From the NCBI GenBank assembly GCA_034401135.1, contig JAWZSP010000002.1, positions 4,464,001 to 4,528,000 on the forward strand: DNA of 64,000 bases, read 5' to 3'. Positions 43,505 to 55,120 of this stretch are shown here, piece by piece; the stretch's first letter is position 1, and every line of letters begins with the position of its first letter. The translations under genes were made by a program, and so were the position numbers. The notes beneath the pieces are model-generated. The model did no database searches, was not told where the DNA came from, and saw nothing but the letters and a program-made list of their open reading frames with translations. Origin of the DNA: Volutella citrinella (taxonomy: Eukaryota; Ascomycota; Sordariomycetes; Hypocreales; Nectriaceae).

Positions 43505-44631
43505 GGACTTGAACGGTTCTTGACTACCTTTGTTTTTAGCTAGTCTATAGAACAAAATTTAACAGATAAAATCCAGGGGCAATGCCTGCTCGTGGACTCG
43601 GCAGTAACGAGGCGTGATCGTGACACGATGGGCTCTGATTACAGAGCTACAGGATGTTGTCTTAGAAACCCTACTGGTTGCCTACCCATCGCCAGTATGT
43701 GAACCGCGGTTCCATACTATAATAAAAGTTCCCACTATATAGTGCAGGGAGGCAAAGTGGGCAGACCCAGCAGCTTGAGGCCGTTGAAAATTTCATCGGC
43801 GGAGCTATTCTGCGCGATAGGCGTGACGGCGGTGTTGGTGTTGAGGGCATCACGATGCCGAGGGCCGGTGTTGGGGCCATGGGTCGGTTGCAGGCTTATT
43901 GCCGAGGACAACACGAGACCCGACTCGTCTCTAGCGCCTGCGACGGGGTCGAGGTCGGCATGGCGAGAAATGGACGAGCAGACTTAGATGCTTTATCTCC
44001 TCTGACTCTTTTTAATTATCCACAACGGCCTTGAGCCCTACCCCGTGAGTCGGCGGCGGCGGCCAGTGCGCTCCGTCGGCCCTCAAGCAGGGGGATGACA
44101 AGATTCCCAGCTTTGGTTCGAACCAGTGGGCATGCTCTCCCGGGCAGTTGAATGAGAGAATCAGGATTGGGGGTGTATTTGATGATATGCCAATAGATAT
44201 GGATATAGACCGAGGCAGTAAATGAGTGGCGACTGGGCGTGAGAAAATCTGGGATATGGAAGGTGACGAAGCGCAGCCGGTTGATGGTGCCTTTCGCCCG
44301 AGGGTCTGCAGGGAAAAGGCTCCCTCTGGTTGGTTGGGTATGGCGTCAGCTCTCTCCAGCACAATTGGCGAGACTGGCTGCTCGATGGGCCGCACTGAGC
44401 GGGCACATGCCCCTGTTTCTTGGAAGGGTCACTTCCGAGGCTAAGCCGTTGTGAGTTTATCGGAGATAAGGATGGACATGACAACGGAGCGGTGTTTCTG
44501 TTCATGTGTATTCCATGGCGTTTCAAGGGATTGCCTGTCTGGCCAGTCAAGATTGTCACATTCACCATCAGACGAGATAAGTCATTATTAGCTGTGTCCT
44601 CATTGTCATTGTGTGCTACTCATCGACAGCT
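43505..44631. other. Intergenic, 1.1 kb
   Basis: Only short frames without domain-like sequence. An inverted segment TTGGTTCGAACCA near 44116 looks tRNA-like at first sight but has no cloverleaf around it. Confidence 0.4.
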
Positions 44632-47457
44632 TTAGTCTAGCCAAGTTATCTGCTTCGGAACATCGACTACAAATGAGTGCGTAGCATTTTCTGCGTTCGT
44701 TCCAACCAAGACATCAAAGCGAGCCCCCTTGTCTATAACCCACGAGCCCATCTTGGGGTCATACACTCCAAAACTGTGGTACTCAATTGGAACTTCCAAG
44801 ACGTCGACTTCCCCAATTGCTAGCGACCGTGACTTCCTGAATCCGCAGATTTGTTTTATGGGGCGTGAAAGGCGTCGTGGAGCCTGCTGAGAGAACCATA
44901 CCAGGACAGTTTCTTGGCCAGGCACGACAACGCCTCTTATGTTTTCCACGCGGACCGTCACAGTGACATCCTCGCCTTCGAGTAAGCTGTTCGAGCTGAT
45001 TCCTTCGGCTGCAAATGTGAAAGAGTTGTATGAAAGGCCATGGCCAATCGGATAATGTGGCTTTGTGCCGATGAGGTCCCACCACTTGTAGCCAACATAG
45101 AGGCCCTCAGAGTAGTAGGACGCGTGCTGCTCTCCAGGAAATGACGAAAAGGCTGGGCAGTCCTGTATCATTCGTGGAAATGTTACTGGTAAACGACCAC
45201 CCGGGTCAGCCTCGCCGCAAATGACGGCAGCAGCTGCGTTACCAAGCTCTTGACCCTGATACCATGTGTAGAGAACAGCCTGGACTTCGTCGATCCATGG
45301 GTCCAGCTGAACTGGAGTTCCTGCCTGCACGACCACAATGGTTCGCTTGCAAACTGCAGCAACCTTCCGTATCAGATCGACCTGCTCTCCCGGGAGCTCA
45401 AATATGGGTATGTCCTGGCTCTCTGTTTCCCATTCTTTATCGCGACCCACAACGATCACAGTCGCGTCACATCTCTGCGCAACAGCTGCTGCTTCCGAAG
45501 GCAGATGAGTGGAGTCGAACTCTTCAAAGCCCAATCGAAACCCTTGGAACTTGTCCTCCATAGGCTCAATAACGTCATCAAGCTCTGGTTTGAGCTGCCG
45601 GTCGTGTGAATAATAGTCGATGCGGATTCGATAGTCACGGCCTGCATCCATATACTTGGAGATAATTTTCTCTTCACTGCCATAGGTGAAAAACAGCGAT
45701 CCCTTTTCTTCAAAGACGCCAGATTGCTCTATGGCTAACTCGTCGTCGATGAATAACTTGGCTGGGCCGATTGCAGCAATTGAAATTTTGTGTTTGCCCG
45801 AGGTCAGTGGTCGAAGGATGGACTGTGCACGAATAGAGAAGCCAGTGCTTCTGCCAATTTGCGCGGGGAAGTCACCAAACGCCATATAGTAGAAGTCATC
45901 TCTAAACAAGGGTCAGATCATATCCCGTTAGCAGACTTATTTGACTTACATGTGGGTTGTCGCCACAGGCTCAGTGGAAAAGTCATGAGACAGGTACCAG
46001 TCCAATCTGGCAACACTCTTTCCAGTGTCGGGATCTCGTGCCACAGCTGGTGAAGCGGATGGGAGGAACCTATTCACCTTGGCTCCCGTATGAAACTCCA
46101 AAGAAACGCTCTCTCTTTTTGACAATTTGTGTTGTAATGAACCATAGACTGATGTCCAGTATGGTGCTTTGATGTATGAGCTCCCTCCGCCTCCAGCAAC
46201 GACGCGTTTGGCGTTCGGGCCAACAACGGCCACTCTCTGTACTGTCTCACTCTTCCGCAAAGGGAGCGTATCAACGTCATTCTTCAACATCACAATACCT
46301 GAGACAGCAGCTCTTTGAAGGAGCCGGCTGGTCTGTGTCATGTCTCGGCAGTATTCTGGTTCGTCGCTGGCGTCCTCGAAGCGACCAGTTCGTTCCAGTA
46401 ACTTCAACACATTTAGTGTCGCCTCATCTATCTTGTTCAAGTCCACTTGTCCCTCTGATAGAGGCTTTTCAAGTGCCTCCATTGACCTCATTGATGGTGG
46501 GCCTGGCATTTCAAGGTCGAGTCCATTATTGATGGAGTCCACTGTCGATCTGGTGCCGCCCCAGTCACTCATGAACATGCCATCCCATTTCCACTCTTCG
46601 CGGGCAATTTTGGTCAAAACCTCCTCCGAAGCATCGCAGTAGTGTCCGTTGACCTTGTTGTAAGCAGTCATGATGCACCACGGGTTGGCTTCTCGAACAG
46701 CCATCTGGAAAGGAAGAAGATACACTTCCCGCAAGGTTCTTGGATCAATGTGTGCATTCACGTGAAATCTTTTAGTTTCTTGATCATTTGCTATGACAAA
46801 ATTTGTTAATAATCCGTAAACTAGCAGTGCTGTCAGGTGCGTATAAAAAATTCCATACCGACAAAGTGTTTCAATGTAGCGCCAATGCCTTTGCCTTGTA
46901 GGCCCTTGACATATGCGGATGCGAGCTTTCCTGTCAAATGAGGATCCTCGCTGAAAGATTCAAAATTTCGGCCTCCCAAAGGATGACGATGCATACACAT
47001 GGTGGGAGCAAGCAACACCGACGCTGACTTGGATCGACACTATGAGCTGGTTTAGCAAGCGAACCTAGGGGTACGGGAAAACCAGCTTTCGAAGATTCTA
47101 TACCTCATCTGCTAGTAGTTCTCCGATCTCTCTAACGAGGTCAACATCCCAGGTCGCGCCGAGGCTGACACCACTCGGTATGAACGCTGCTGGAACGCCT
47201 TCTCCAAAGATCTCTCCTCTGGCACCCGACGGCCCATCAGTCAACTGCAATTCAGTTCGTGTCAGACCACTCACTCAAATCCACCAATGGCCTCTAACGA
47301 AGGGATCATGGGCGCATTATGATACAACTCAACGTACCTTCAAGTCCGGCACTCCAACTCGTGGAATGGCTGCGGTTCGCCATTGAGATGCCCCGGCTAG
47401 GAGTGAAATCTTCTCGTCTAATGTCAAGGACTTTAGCAACTCAGATGTGCGGTTCAT
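44632..47457 (-). CDS. GH3 beta-glucosidase with PA14 insert, intracellular
   Basis: Five exons, 47338-47457, 47104-47244, 46859-47039, 45950-46790 and 44632-45901, sum to 850 residues in phase. GH3 landmarks are [33 protein letters not shown], and the catalytic Asp in FMSDWGG. After [20 protein letters not shown] comes a PA14 domain ([24 protein letters not shown]), then the C-terminal sheet and fibronectin-III-like domain ([12 protein letters not shown]). The N-terminus ([20 protein letters not shown]) has no signal peptide, so it should act on glucosides taken up by the cell. It is divergent from the alcohol dehydrogenase gene, and the shared promoter has a near-perfect CGGAA-N6-TTCCG site. 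This fits a glycoside-catabolism cluster. Confidence 0.92.
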
Positions 47458-47965
47458 GGTTGGGCTCCGAACCGTTCGGTATCGTCCAATTCCAGCAGTT
47501 TCTCGTCAAATCCCGGTCGCCCTTGAGATTCTATGCAGAATTCAGCGTCTTTATGCATTACCCCGGCTGATATGGCCAAGACTGCTCCTAGCTTTGAGTG
47601 CTGTGGGACAAGACTAAAATTGCGGAATTCAGATTCCTGCCCCCCCACCACGCTAACCGAGCAGTAGCCAGTCCTTGCCGTCTCGGAAGGAGATCCCTGA
47701 AGGGCGATAAAAGTCAACATCGGGAACCAAATTCCGCCCAAAATGCTTAGAAATCGCAAGGTATCGGGTGGGGCAAATGAGTCGCAAGGTTGTCCATATG
47801 CGAAGCCAGGAGTCAAGCTGGAGCGTGCATAACAACCTGACTCCTCGTAATCAGTCATTTCATAACCTTGAAAGTACAGTTTGTCTTCATAATAGCACCC
47901 CATCTTTGAACTTCAATGCTCTATAGCCAGCCCTCGTCGTTTGTCAGTTTTCAGATCTCACGGCC
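47458..47965. promoter_or_regulatory. Divergent promoter, GH3 / alcohol dehydrogenase
   Basis: 508 bases. A chance open frame crosses most of it on the minus strand but has no domain features. It contains the 47623 palindrome. Confidence 0.5.
47623..47638. promoter_or_regulatory. Palindrome CGGAA-N6-TTCC(G), copy 1
   Basis: Reads CGGAATTCAGATTCCT: the inverted repeat of the three perfect copies at 51979, 53059 and 53104, with the last base mismatched. Spacing is identical. Confidence 0.5.
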
Positions 47966-49315
47966 ATGTCGACCGCGGTTTCAGAGCGACTCCCTATAGC
48001 TTCCAGGCATGCCGGTTTGCCCGCAAAGCATCTGTTCTACAACCAGCAAAAAGGAACCCAATATTCAGATAAATTCGATGCAAGCATCCCAGTTCCCAGC
48101 AAATCCAGGGCTGCAGTCACCACGACTGTAGGCAAGTCTCTCAACATTGCTATATGCAATCTGCCAGTTCCAGAGTTGAATGAGAAGGAAGTTCTGGTGA
48201 AGATTGCGTGTTCAGGCATCTGTCGCAGCGTGAGTCTACAGCTGTCTCAGTTTTGCTTCTTGCTAACAGCGACCGTCCAAGGATGTGTGCTTCTCACTGG
48301 GACCAGAACCTGGATTCTCAGATTTCAACCACATAGCCGGACACGAAGGGATAGGGCGAGTAGTCAAAGCTCACAACCCAGCCCTCATTGGACACACCAT
48401 TGGCATACGATATCTGGGAACTAGCTGCGGTGACTGCGTGTATTGTGTGCGCCAGATTCCCACATCATGTCCCAAGCAGATCAACGTCCCCAAACATGTC
48501 TCTGGCACATTCCAAGAATATGCAGTCTTTCCTGAATCATGCATCTTTTTAATTCCTGATATCCTTCTAGTGAGAGAACCTGATTTGACGAAGCTCAGTT
48601 CGGCGCTATGTTCTGGTTCTGCGGCTTTGTCGGGCCTCAGGGCAGCCGGGGTCAAGAGAGGCGACGTCGTTGTCGTCTCTGGAATTGCTGGTGCAATCGG
48701 GCATCTTGCTGGAGCAATGGCTCGAGCTGTATTTGGTGCTCAAGTCATAGGAATTGATATCTCGTGGAAGCTTGAGATACTGAGAGCCAAAACTGGTCAA
48801 TCCCAAGTCGCAGATTTGTTCTTGCCCACACCAACCACTGACACAGACGACTCCTGGGCGGACCTGAGGCACAAATTGATCAAAAGCTGCGGCCTGCTCC
48901 GTAACGACTGTACTGTTCCCAGGGCAGCAGATAGTGCTCTTCTCTGTGCCAGCTCTGGTTCAGGGTTCCGCCATCTAGCAGACTATGTGTGTGATGGGGG
49001 CAGTCTTGTATGCTTGGGGTAGGTGGCCATCCACTTGAACTGTGGTCTTTTACTAAAAATAAGTACTAACTCGCTTCTGGTAGGGTTCCTAGGAATACCT
49101 CAATCTCTTTGTCATTGCACGACATTGTGGAAAGAAATCTTCGCCTGACGGGAACTCTGATGGGCGGGCATGAAATAGCCTTTGAGGTAATGGGATACAT
49201 TTGTGATAGTATCGTTCAGCCATTGATAAACAAAGTCAATTTCGACAACATCCCCAGTCAGATGGAAGCTTTGGAACAAAACCAGTCGGTTGGAAAGGTT
49301 GTGGTGGAGATGTAA
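47966..49315 (+). CDS. Zinc-dependent alcohol dehydrogenase
   Basis: Three exons, 47966-48229, 48282-49018 and 49084-49315, give 410 residues. Catalytic-zinc residues are in CSGICRSDVCF and AGHEGIGRVV; the structural-zinc lobe is CGDCVYCVRQIPTSC; the nucleotide loop is VSGIAGAIGHLAGAMARA. It resembles yeast-type ADH but has an N-terminal extension of about 50 residues and a loop (SWADLRHKLIKSCGLLRNDC) that the core family lacks. It should interconvert an alcohol and an aldehyde or ketone with NAD(P), in the cytosol. It is divergent from the GH3 gene, so the aglycone alcohol released by that enzyme is a natural guess for its substrate, but this is inference. Confidence 0.88.
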
Positions 49316-49425
49316 ATATTTGAGCAACCTAGGGAAGAGCTTGAATATCAGTGAACATTGGCCTGTTGCGCGATGAGTCCGCGGCTTCTTCAAGAAATCC
49401 AAACTATTTGATCTAAAATTATGAT

Positions 49426-51864
49426 TTACAAATAGTTAAAACTAAAGTTGAGCCTATCTTGCATAGCATAATCCCAAGGTAACTGATCCAGATACGTAAA
49501 GTCGACGTGGTTTGGAAGATGAAATGGGAAGAATTGAGGATCTATGCCCTCCATGCCAAACTCTGTCATCAAATGGCTGGAGTTTTCCCAATCAATAGCA
49601 TCAAACGTGATATTGTTCTGCTGCATATTGGATTCCAGTGTCAGGATGCTGCTACTAGCTGCGACGTTCTGGTCTGGTACACGACCTTGGTCATTGTCAT
49701 GGTTGTTAGGTGTACTTGTGGGAATAGCCGTAGTAGGTGGAGCTACAGCATCCACTTCGCTTTTCAACAGCTTTTGAATTCTCAACCAATATTTGCGTGG
49801 TGGTGACCAGGACTCAGAGAGCTCGCGCAAGGTGTTCAGGCAAGACTGTATGTCTTCCTGGGTATCACCGTCGACACATGCTCCTGACTCCGGAGCTTCC
49901 GGCGTTTCTATGAACATTTTAACAAGAGCAGCAGTCAAGGTACAATGCGTTGCCGTCAAAGGACTTCGACGAAAGCTGCCGAACGCATCTCGGTACGTCC
50001 GCCCAAGAGCGCATATATTGCTGGCGGCATCCCGGCATAAATTCTTCGCACGTTGCCGCAGGTCGTCGTAGGGTTCGTATAGTGGATGTTCTCGATCAAC
50101 AGGCTCTCCGCTCTTCAAAGAGAGAAATGGTCGGGCTAGTAGAATGATGGAGGTGTGGTAAACCATATTCAGAACATATGTATGAGGTCTCCATTGCTTG
50201 TTTGTGGATGTTTCATTTGGATCTATGCGCATTTCTGGAGAGAGCGAGTAAAACCAACCCTTTAACGTCAAAATACATGACTCGAAGAATGCGCGCCGGG
50301 TTGCATCGAGTACCAGTCCTTTAGGAGCGTATCTGAAGGAAAATCATTAGCACCCTAAGCAGCAGAGTAAACACAATAATTAAAATATCCATACAGATTG
50401 GCCAAGATCTTCTCCAGTATCTGGCAATGAGAGCTCAACTCCCGTAAGAGCGCTACGTCATAAATGAACTTTTTTTTCAATGGGCAGAGCAGGGTGTGCT
50501 GGTAGAGGCACTGAGCCTTGGCAATCCTGAGTGCTTGAGTTAACAGGTTTGCTGAACAAAACCACACGCTCAATGCAAGAAAGGTAAAGTTCGACTTACC
50601 AACATGGTGCAGACTCTGCCAGTATAGCTAGCCCATAGTTTGTCACTACAGTACAGTGACCAATAAATATTTTGCCTAAGCTGCATTTCTTTGGTGGAGA
50701 GTGAATTTGACCCGTAGACTGAAGCCACATTCATATTTAACCCCATATCGAGAATCAGTCGAATTGCCATACCATGATGGAGCCAACCGGCGGCATCAGA
50801 TCCCATGGCCTAGGACTTATAGTCAGAGCAGGATTAGAAGTTAATGTTTACCATCGTACTTACTACATGCAGAATAGCCATGATCGAAAGAGCTTGTACA
50901 GTTGTGATGCTCGGCCATTTCAGATCAAAGTGGAGGAGAGCCTCGGCGTGCTCGAGAAACAGGCTGCCAGCCGTGTTTGGGTTGCTTGGGTTGCTCCGGA
51001 CTTCAGGCCTATCTGAGTAGCGAGAGGATATGGCCAGAATACAGAATAGGAGCAGAGGGCTGAAATATCGACCGTTGCTTCGGCGGCTGTCTCGAAAGAG
51101 CTCCTCGTCAACGACGTGGAACCATGGCTGTTCCCATTCAAAGTACAAGTCAATGAGATGCTCTGTGAGTTCTGGTGGTAGGTCTTTCAAAGCTTTTGAT
51201 GCCAGTTCTTGACAGTACGCATTATAACGACGCTTCGACTGGCGTGGTCCGTATTCTTCTTGTCGAGAAGCGTCCAGATGACCGTGAGAACTACCGGGTG
51301 GATCATCAGAGGCCAGCTCTTGCCTTCCGCTTGTCGTACCAAAGTACGGTGTTTCGAAGGCATCGGTATTGGACGGCTCTGGTGACATATCAGGATCCAC
51401 AGGACCGTGGTCGTCCTGATTATCACCCTCGTCCGTCCCAAGCGCGTCGCTCTTCATGCCAGGACTGATAGTATCCAGTGACTTGATCGAGGCTTCGGCA
51501 TCAATTCCACGGTCCCGGAGAACTTGTTCTAGGATATCTATCCGCGCCTGGAGGGAATAAAACTGTGACCTCTGGGTGGAGCCACGATGGTCGGCCTCTG
51601 TTGCGAAGACACAGGCAATGCCACGGGAGATGCAACGTGAGCAAGAGGGTCGGACCCCGTCGCACTTCTGAATGTTAACTACAGAGTATATATTGAGAAC
51701 GCAGCAAGACATCTCACCTTGGCTCTTCGGCGTCGGCATTCCTGACAGGCGCGCTGGACATACTTGTGACGACCTGTTCTGCGCGGCGACTGGGACTGGT
51801 GTGGGGCATGAAGTCGTCGATTGCCCTGACGCGCATCTCCTGGGCTCACGTGTGACGATTCCAT
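49426..51864 (-). CDS. Zn2Cys6 transcription factor of the GH3/ADH/Rid/MFS cluster, apparently frameshifted
   Basis: I start at ATG 51864 (MESSHVSPGDARQ); an upstream ATG at 51951 lies almost on the 51979 site. The zinc cluster is ACQECRRRRAK (exon 51718-51864), then CDGVRPSCSRCISRGIAC (exon 50864-51664). The fungal_trans core follows (LYFEWEQPWFHVVDEELF, then YWSLYCSDKLWASYTGRVCTML in exon 50600-50809). The next exon should open as DCQGSVPLP after the acceptor near 50531, but that frame meets a stop just past an eight-A tract (T8 on the + strand, about 50470-50477). The conserved continuation (ALLRELSSHCQILEKIL) is in the other frame. Either a base error or a real one-base frameshift is present. 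The C-terminus to 49426 is otherwise intact. Confidence 0.78.
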
Positions 51865-52201
51865 GGGCCACCAGAGATGAGAGACAAAACAAGACACGTT
51901 GAAAATCGAGAAGCAGATACTGCAGCCGGTCTCGGGGCTGTTCAGTGTCATGGATTCGGTGAGAGCGGAGCAACGTGGCGGAATTCAGTTTCCGGCGTTA
52001 GAGTTTGGGGGGCGCCAATCGCATCATGGGCCTCCACTTTGGTTTGTCATCAATAGGACGCATCATTAGTGAGCAGCCCTTGGATATGAAGATATGAAGT
52101 ATATCTAGCACAAGATGCCAGTAAAGAGGAAAGCTGGTCTAGAGGTCTGATTCACCATACAAGCGGTAGATCCTTGTTTTCTTAAAAACAACACACTCGA
52201 C
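51865..52201. promoter_or_regulatory. Divergent promoter, cluster regulator / Rid protein
   Basis: Short shared promoter with one perfect palindrome at 51979, suggesting autoregulation of the regulator. Confidence 0.55.
51979..51994. promoter_or_regulatory. Palindrome CGGAA-N6-TTCCG, copy 2
   Basis: CGGAATTCAGTTTCCG, perfect 5+6+5 inverted repeat of CGG-containing half-sites, 115 bases upstream of the regulator ATG and 208 bases upstream of the Rid ATG. Confidence 0.6.
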
Positions 52202-52679
52202 ATGTCCCATCTCAAGTTCTATGCCTACGAGGGCCAAGGTGTCCAGAAGCGACAGCAGTTCTCTTACAACCAAGCTGTCAGAATCGGAGATCGCATCGAA
52301 TGTTCCGGACAGGGTAGGCTTCACTTGATTATTTTGCTGACTGAGAGAAATGGGCTGACATTACTTGGCGGCAGGCGGATGGGACCCTCAAACAGGCGAA
52401 TTCGAAAAGGACATTAATGCTCAGATTGATCTTGCTTTCGAGAATGTTGAGCGATGCCTCAAGGATGCTGGGGGGAAGGGATGGTCGCAAGTGTACCGGG
52501 TCAACTCCTACCATGTTCCCATTAATAACGAGGCCTTGGAGGCTATGGTGAGGAATTTCCGAAAGTGGATGCCTGATCACCAGCCCATCTGGACCTGTGT
52601 CGGCGTCACTCGCCTTGGGGAGGATGATATGCGTGTTGAGATTGAGGTAGTCGCCCATAACCCTGAAGGGTCATCCTAG
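52202..52679 (+). CDS. Rid (YjgF/YER057c/UK114) family protein
   Basis: Two exons, 52202-52313 and 52375-52679, give 138 residues, the normal Rid length. The core is visible: SYNQAVRIGDRIECSGQGGWDPQTG, abbreviated here to its start SYNQAVRIGDRIECSGQGG, then AFENVERCLKDAGG and MRVEIEVVAHNP. RidA enzymes hydrolyse reactive enamine/imine intermediates using an Arg in a PxR segment before the last strands. Here that segment reads QPIWTCVGVTR, so the usual Arg is missing and imine deaminase activity is doubtful; Rid subfamilies without it have other, poorly known roles. It is divergent from the cluster regulator and upstream of the transporter, so a catabolic function in the same regulon is likely. 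Confidence 0.88.
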
Positions 52680-53058
52680 CCTAGTATTTGTAGAGTATTA
52701 AAATATGTTCTGTGAGAAGTTAAATTCGTCTGCCATCGTCAATACCTGAAGCACCCAAGAATGACAAAAATAAGAACTACGTTCTAAATCTAATCAATCC
52801 GTTTAACAAGCTGCAACTATAAGATGTAATTATGAAGAGTCATCCATTTTTGGTGTCAACGATCGTCGGTCCCAGACATCCTAGCCTGAAGTCGTGGCAG
52901 TGCCGTCAGGAGAGATGGCACGACTTCACGTATAGGAAACATGAAGCCAGCTACATGAGCCTCTAGGCCTCAAGCAAAATTCCCGAAGTCATGGCCTCAT
53001 CGCCTTTCGCGACGTCCGCCTAGCTGAGATCAATGAGTCGACAGGAAAATGCCACTGG

Positions 53059-53074
53059 CGGAATTAGCTTTCCG
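53059..53074. promoter_or_regulatory. Palindrome CGGAA-N6-TTCCG, copy 3
   Basis: CGGAATTAGCTTTCCG, perfect arms with spacer TTAGCT. Confidence 0.6.
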
Positions 53075-53103
53075 GGTCATGAGACGCTATCTTGTGGGTC
53101 ATG

Positions 53104-53119
53104 CGGAATCCAGATTCCG
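53104..53119. promoter_or_regulatory. Palindrome CGGAA-N6-TTCCG, copy 4
   Basis: CGGAATCCAGATTCCG, perfect arms, 45 bases from copy 3 (close to four helical turns), so two dimers could bind the same face. Confidence 0.6.
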
Positions 53120-53448
53120 CAACCACCAGACTCGAAACTTCACGGCATCTATCACTCTGTCTCTGTGGGGAACTCACGTATCAGCTGCAGTCCACATTCT
53201 CCAGTCCACGCTTTCCCCAGATTACTATGCATGGGTGCGTGACCAGTCTCCACTGATATCCCAGAGCACGAGTCTCCAAATCATAACCTGAAAGCTTCCT
53301 CTTATATAAGTTTCCATGACCATCCATGATTGATCCCACCATTAGAAGAACAACAGCCAACATCACTGTGTTCATCACTCTAACAGTGTCAGACCAACTA
53401 CTCGTCGAGTTCTCTTACAATTGAGTTCCTCTCAACCGATTTTCCACA

Positions 53449-55120
53449 ATGTCAGTCAACGACAAGGACGAAGCCAAGCTTGAGGCTCACCAAGTTGAGC
53501 TTGCCTCGGATAAGGCGCCTGCTTCGTTTGCAGAGTCATTCCGGACCCTGTGCAAGAACAAGCGTGTCATGCTCACGGGTATGTATTGACACGCCTCCTC
53601 TGCGGATTTATTTCGAGTTCTTCGCAATTTTAGACATGTCGCTAATCATGCTAAAGCATTTGGTTGTTCTACCACCCCTATACTTATCGGCTATGACCTA
53701 CTCTTGATTGGCTCCATCATCGCCAATAAGCAGTTTATCAAGGATTTCGGGAGGTACGACGCCGCGGTCGGTAGCTATGTCCTACCTGCGAATCATCAAC
53801 TGGTCTGGACTATTGTGCAGTTTCTGTCTGCCATCATGGCCGCCATAGTCTCGGGTTTTCTCAATGACTTCTGGGGTCGTCGAAAGAGCTTCTTTGTCAC
53901 GGTCGGGTATGTACCTCTCCTATTAGTCTCTATTTCTTGGTCTTGGGACTAACTTAAATCATTACAGGCTCACGATTGCTGGTACCATTGTGGAGGTATT
54001 CTCTACCAACTGGAAGATATGGATCGTGGCCAAGCTGCTCATGGGCTGCGCCATGGGCTCTATGCAAGGAAATACCCAGACATACGTCTCAGAAGTCACG
54101 CCAACGGAGATTCGCGGATTCACCCTATCTCTATTTCAGTTTTGGATCAGCTTCGGTTCCTTGATCGCAATCTGCGTGCTCCAAGGTACATCGACCATAT
54201 CAAACTCCTGGTCGTGGAAGGCTCCTGTCTTGACACAACTAGCCCCAGCCTTGTTCTGTCTCTTGCTTTTCATTCCTTTTGTCCCCGAGTCTCCTTACTA
54301 TTTGGTAAGCAAGGGTCGGCTAGAGGAGGCGCGAGCGGCTGTGGTCAAGATTCGTGGGCCCGTTGAAGGGTTCGATCCCGACGCCGTGGTCCGTGCTATA
54401 CAAGCAACATTGGAACACGAGAAGGAGTTGAGTTCATCGACCCAACAGCCATCATACCTGGAATGCTTCCAAAAGACAGACCTGCGACGAACATTTATTG
54501 CCTGCTTGCCTATTGTGATGCAAATCTTCCTCGGATACCCTCTCTGCGGCAACTATCTTGCCTACTTCCTCACTCTTTCCGGTTTCAACAATGCGTTCCT
54601 GATCTCTGTCATCTCTACAGTTGTTTCGCTCATTGCCGCTGGAGGCGCATTTTTCTTAATCGAGCGCGTGGGTCGTCGCACTCAACTCCTCGTTGGCTCC
54701 TATGGCATGCTTATTTGTCTCCTGATTGTTGGACTTTTGGGATTCTGGGGACGTGACCAAGCTTGGAATAGCATCACGCTGGCGACATTCTGCATTGTTT
54801 GGTCCCTTTTTTATTATACCTCCCTGGGAGCTGTTGGCTGGACAATTGTGGGCGAAATATCGTCCTCCCGCCTTCGCGCAAAAACCACATCTCTCGCCGC
54901 CACTTCTAGCTCCGTCTTCAACATGGCTTGGTCCATTGCCATTCCATACTTGGTCAATGCGGAGGAGGCGAATCTGGGACCAAAGTCAGCACTTATTTTC
55001 CTTGGATTCGGATGTTTATTGACCTTGGCGGCTTTCTTTACTGTGCCCGAGACTCGAGGCAAGACTTTTGATAAGCTTGATGCACTTTTTGCTGCTCGTA
55101 TTCCGTCTCGAAAATTCTGA
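53449..55120 (+). CDS. MFS sugar porter, probable glycoside/oligosaccharide uptake
   Basis: Three exons, 53449-53578, 53657-53906 and 53968-55120, give 510 residues. Sugar-porter signatures are LNDFWGRRKSFF after TM2, EVTPTEIRG at the TM4-TM5 loop, PESPYYLVSKGR after TM6, LIERVGRRTQLL, and the terminal PETRGKTFDKLD. The N-terminus IGYDLLLIGSIIANKQFIKDF, abbreviated, resembles the maltose/alpha-glucoside permease branch more than hexose carriers. With an intracellular GH3 enzyme in the same cluster, import of an intact glycoside followed by hydrolysis inside the cell is the simplest reading. The promoter carries two of the cluster palindromes. Confidence 0.88.

Larger units (their letters stand above)
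52680..53448. promoter_or_regulatory. Promoter region of the cluster transporter
   Basis: 769 bases without a gene. It contains two perfect palindromes at 53059 and 53104, about 390 and 345 bases upstream of the transporter ATG. Confidence 0.5.

Noticed and set aside
44108..44125. TTGGTTCGAACCA, another tRNA-like T-loop
   Set aside because: It is a short palindrome without a cloverleaf around it.
47458..47903. Open frame of 149 codons overlapping the GH3 5' end
   Set aside because: It covers the divergent promoter, ends just inside GH3 exon one in another frame and has no domain-like sequence.
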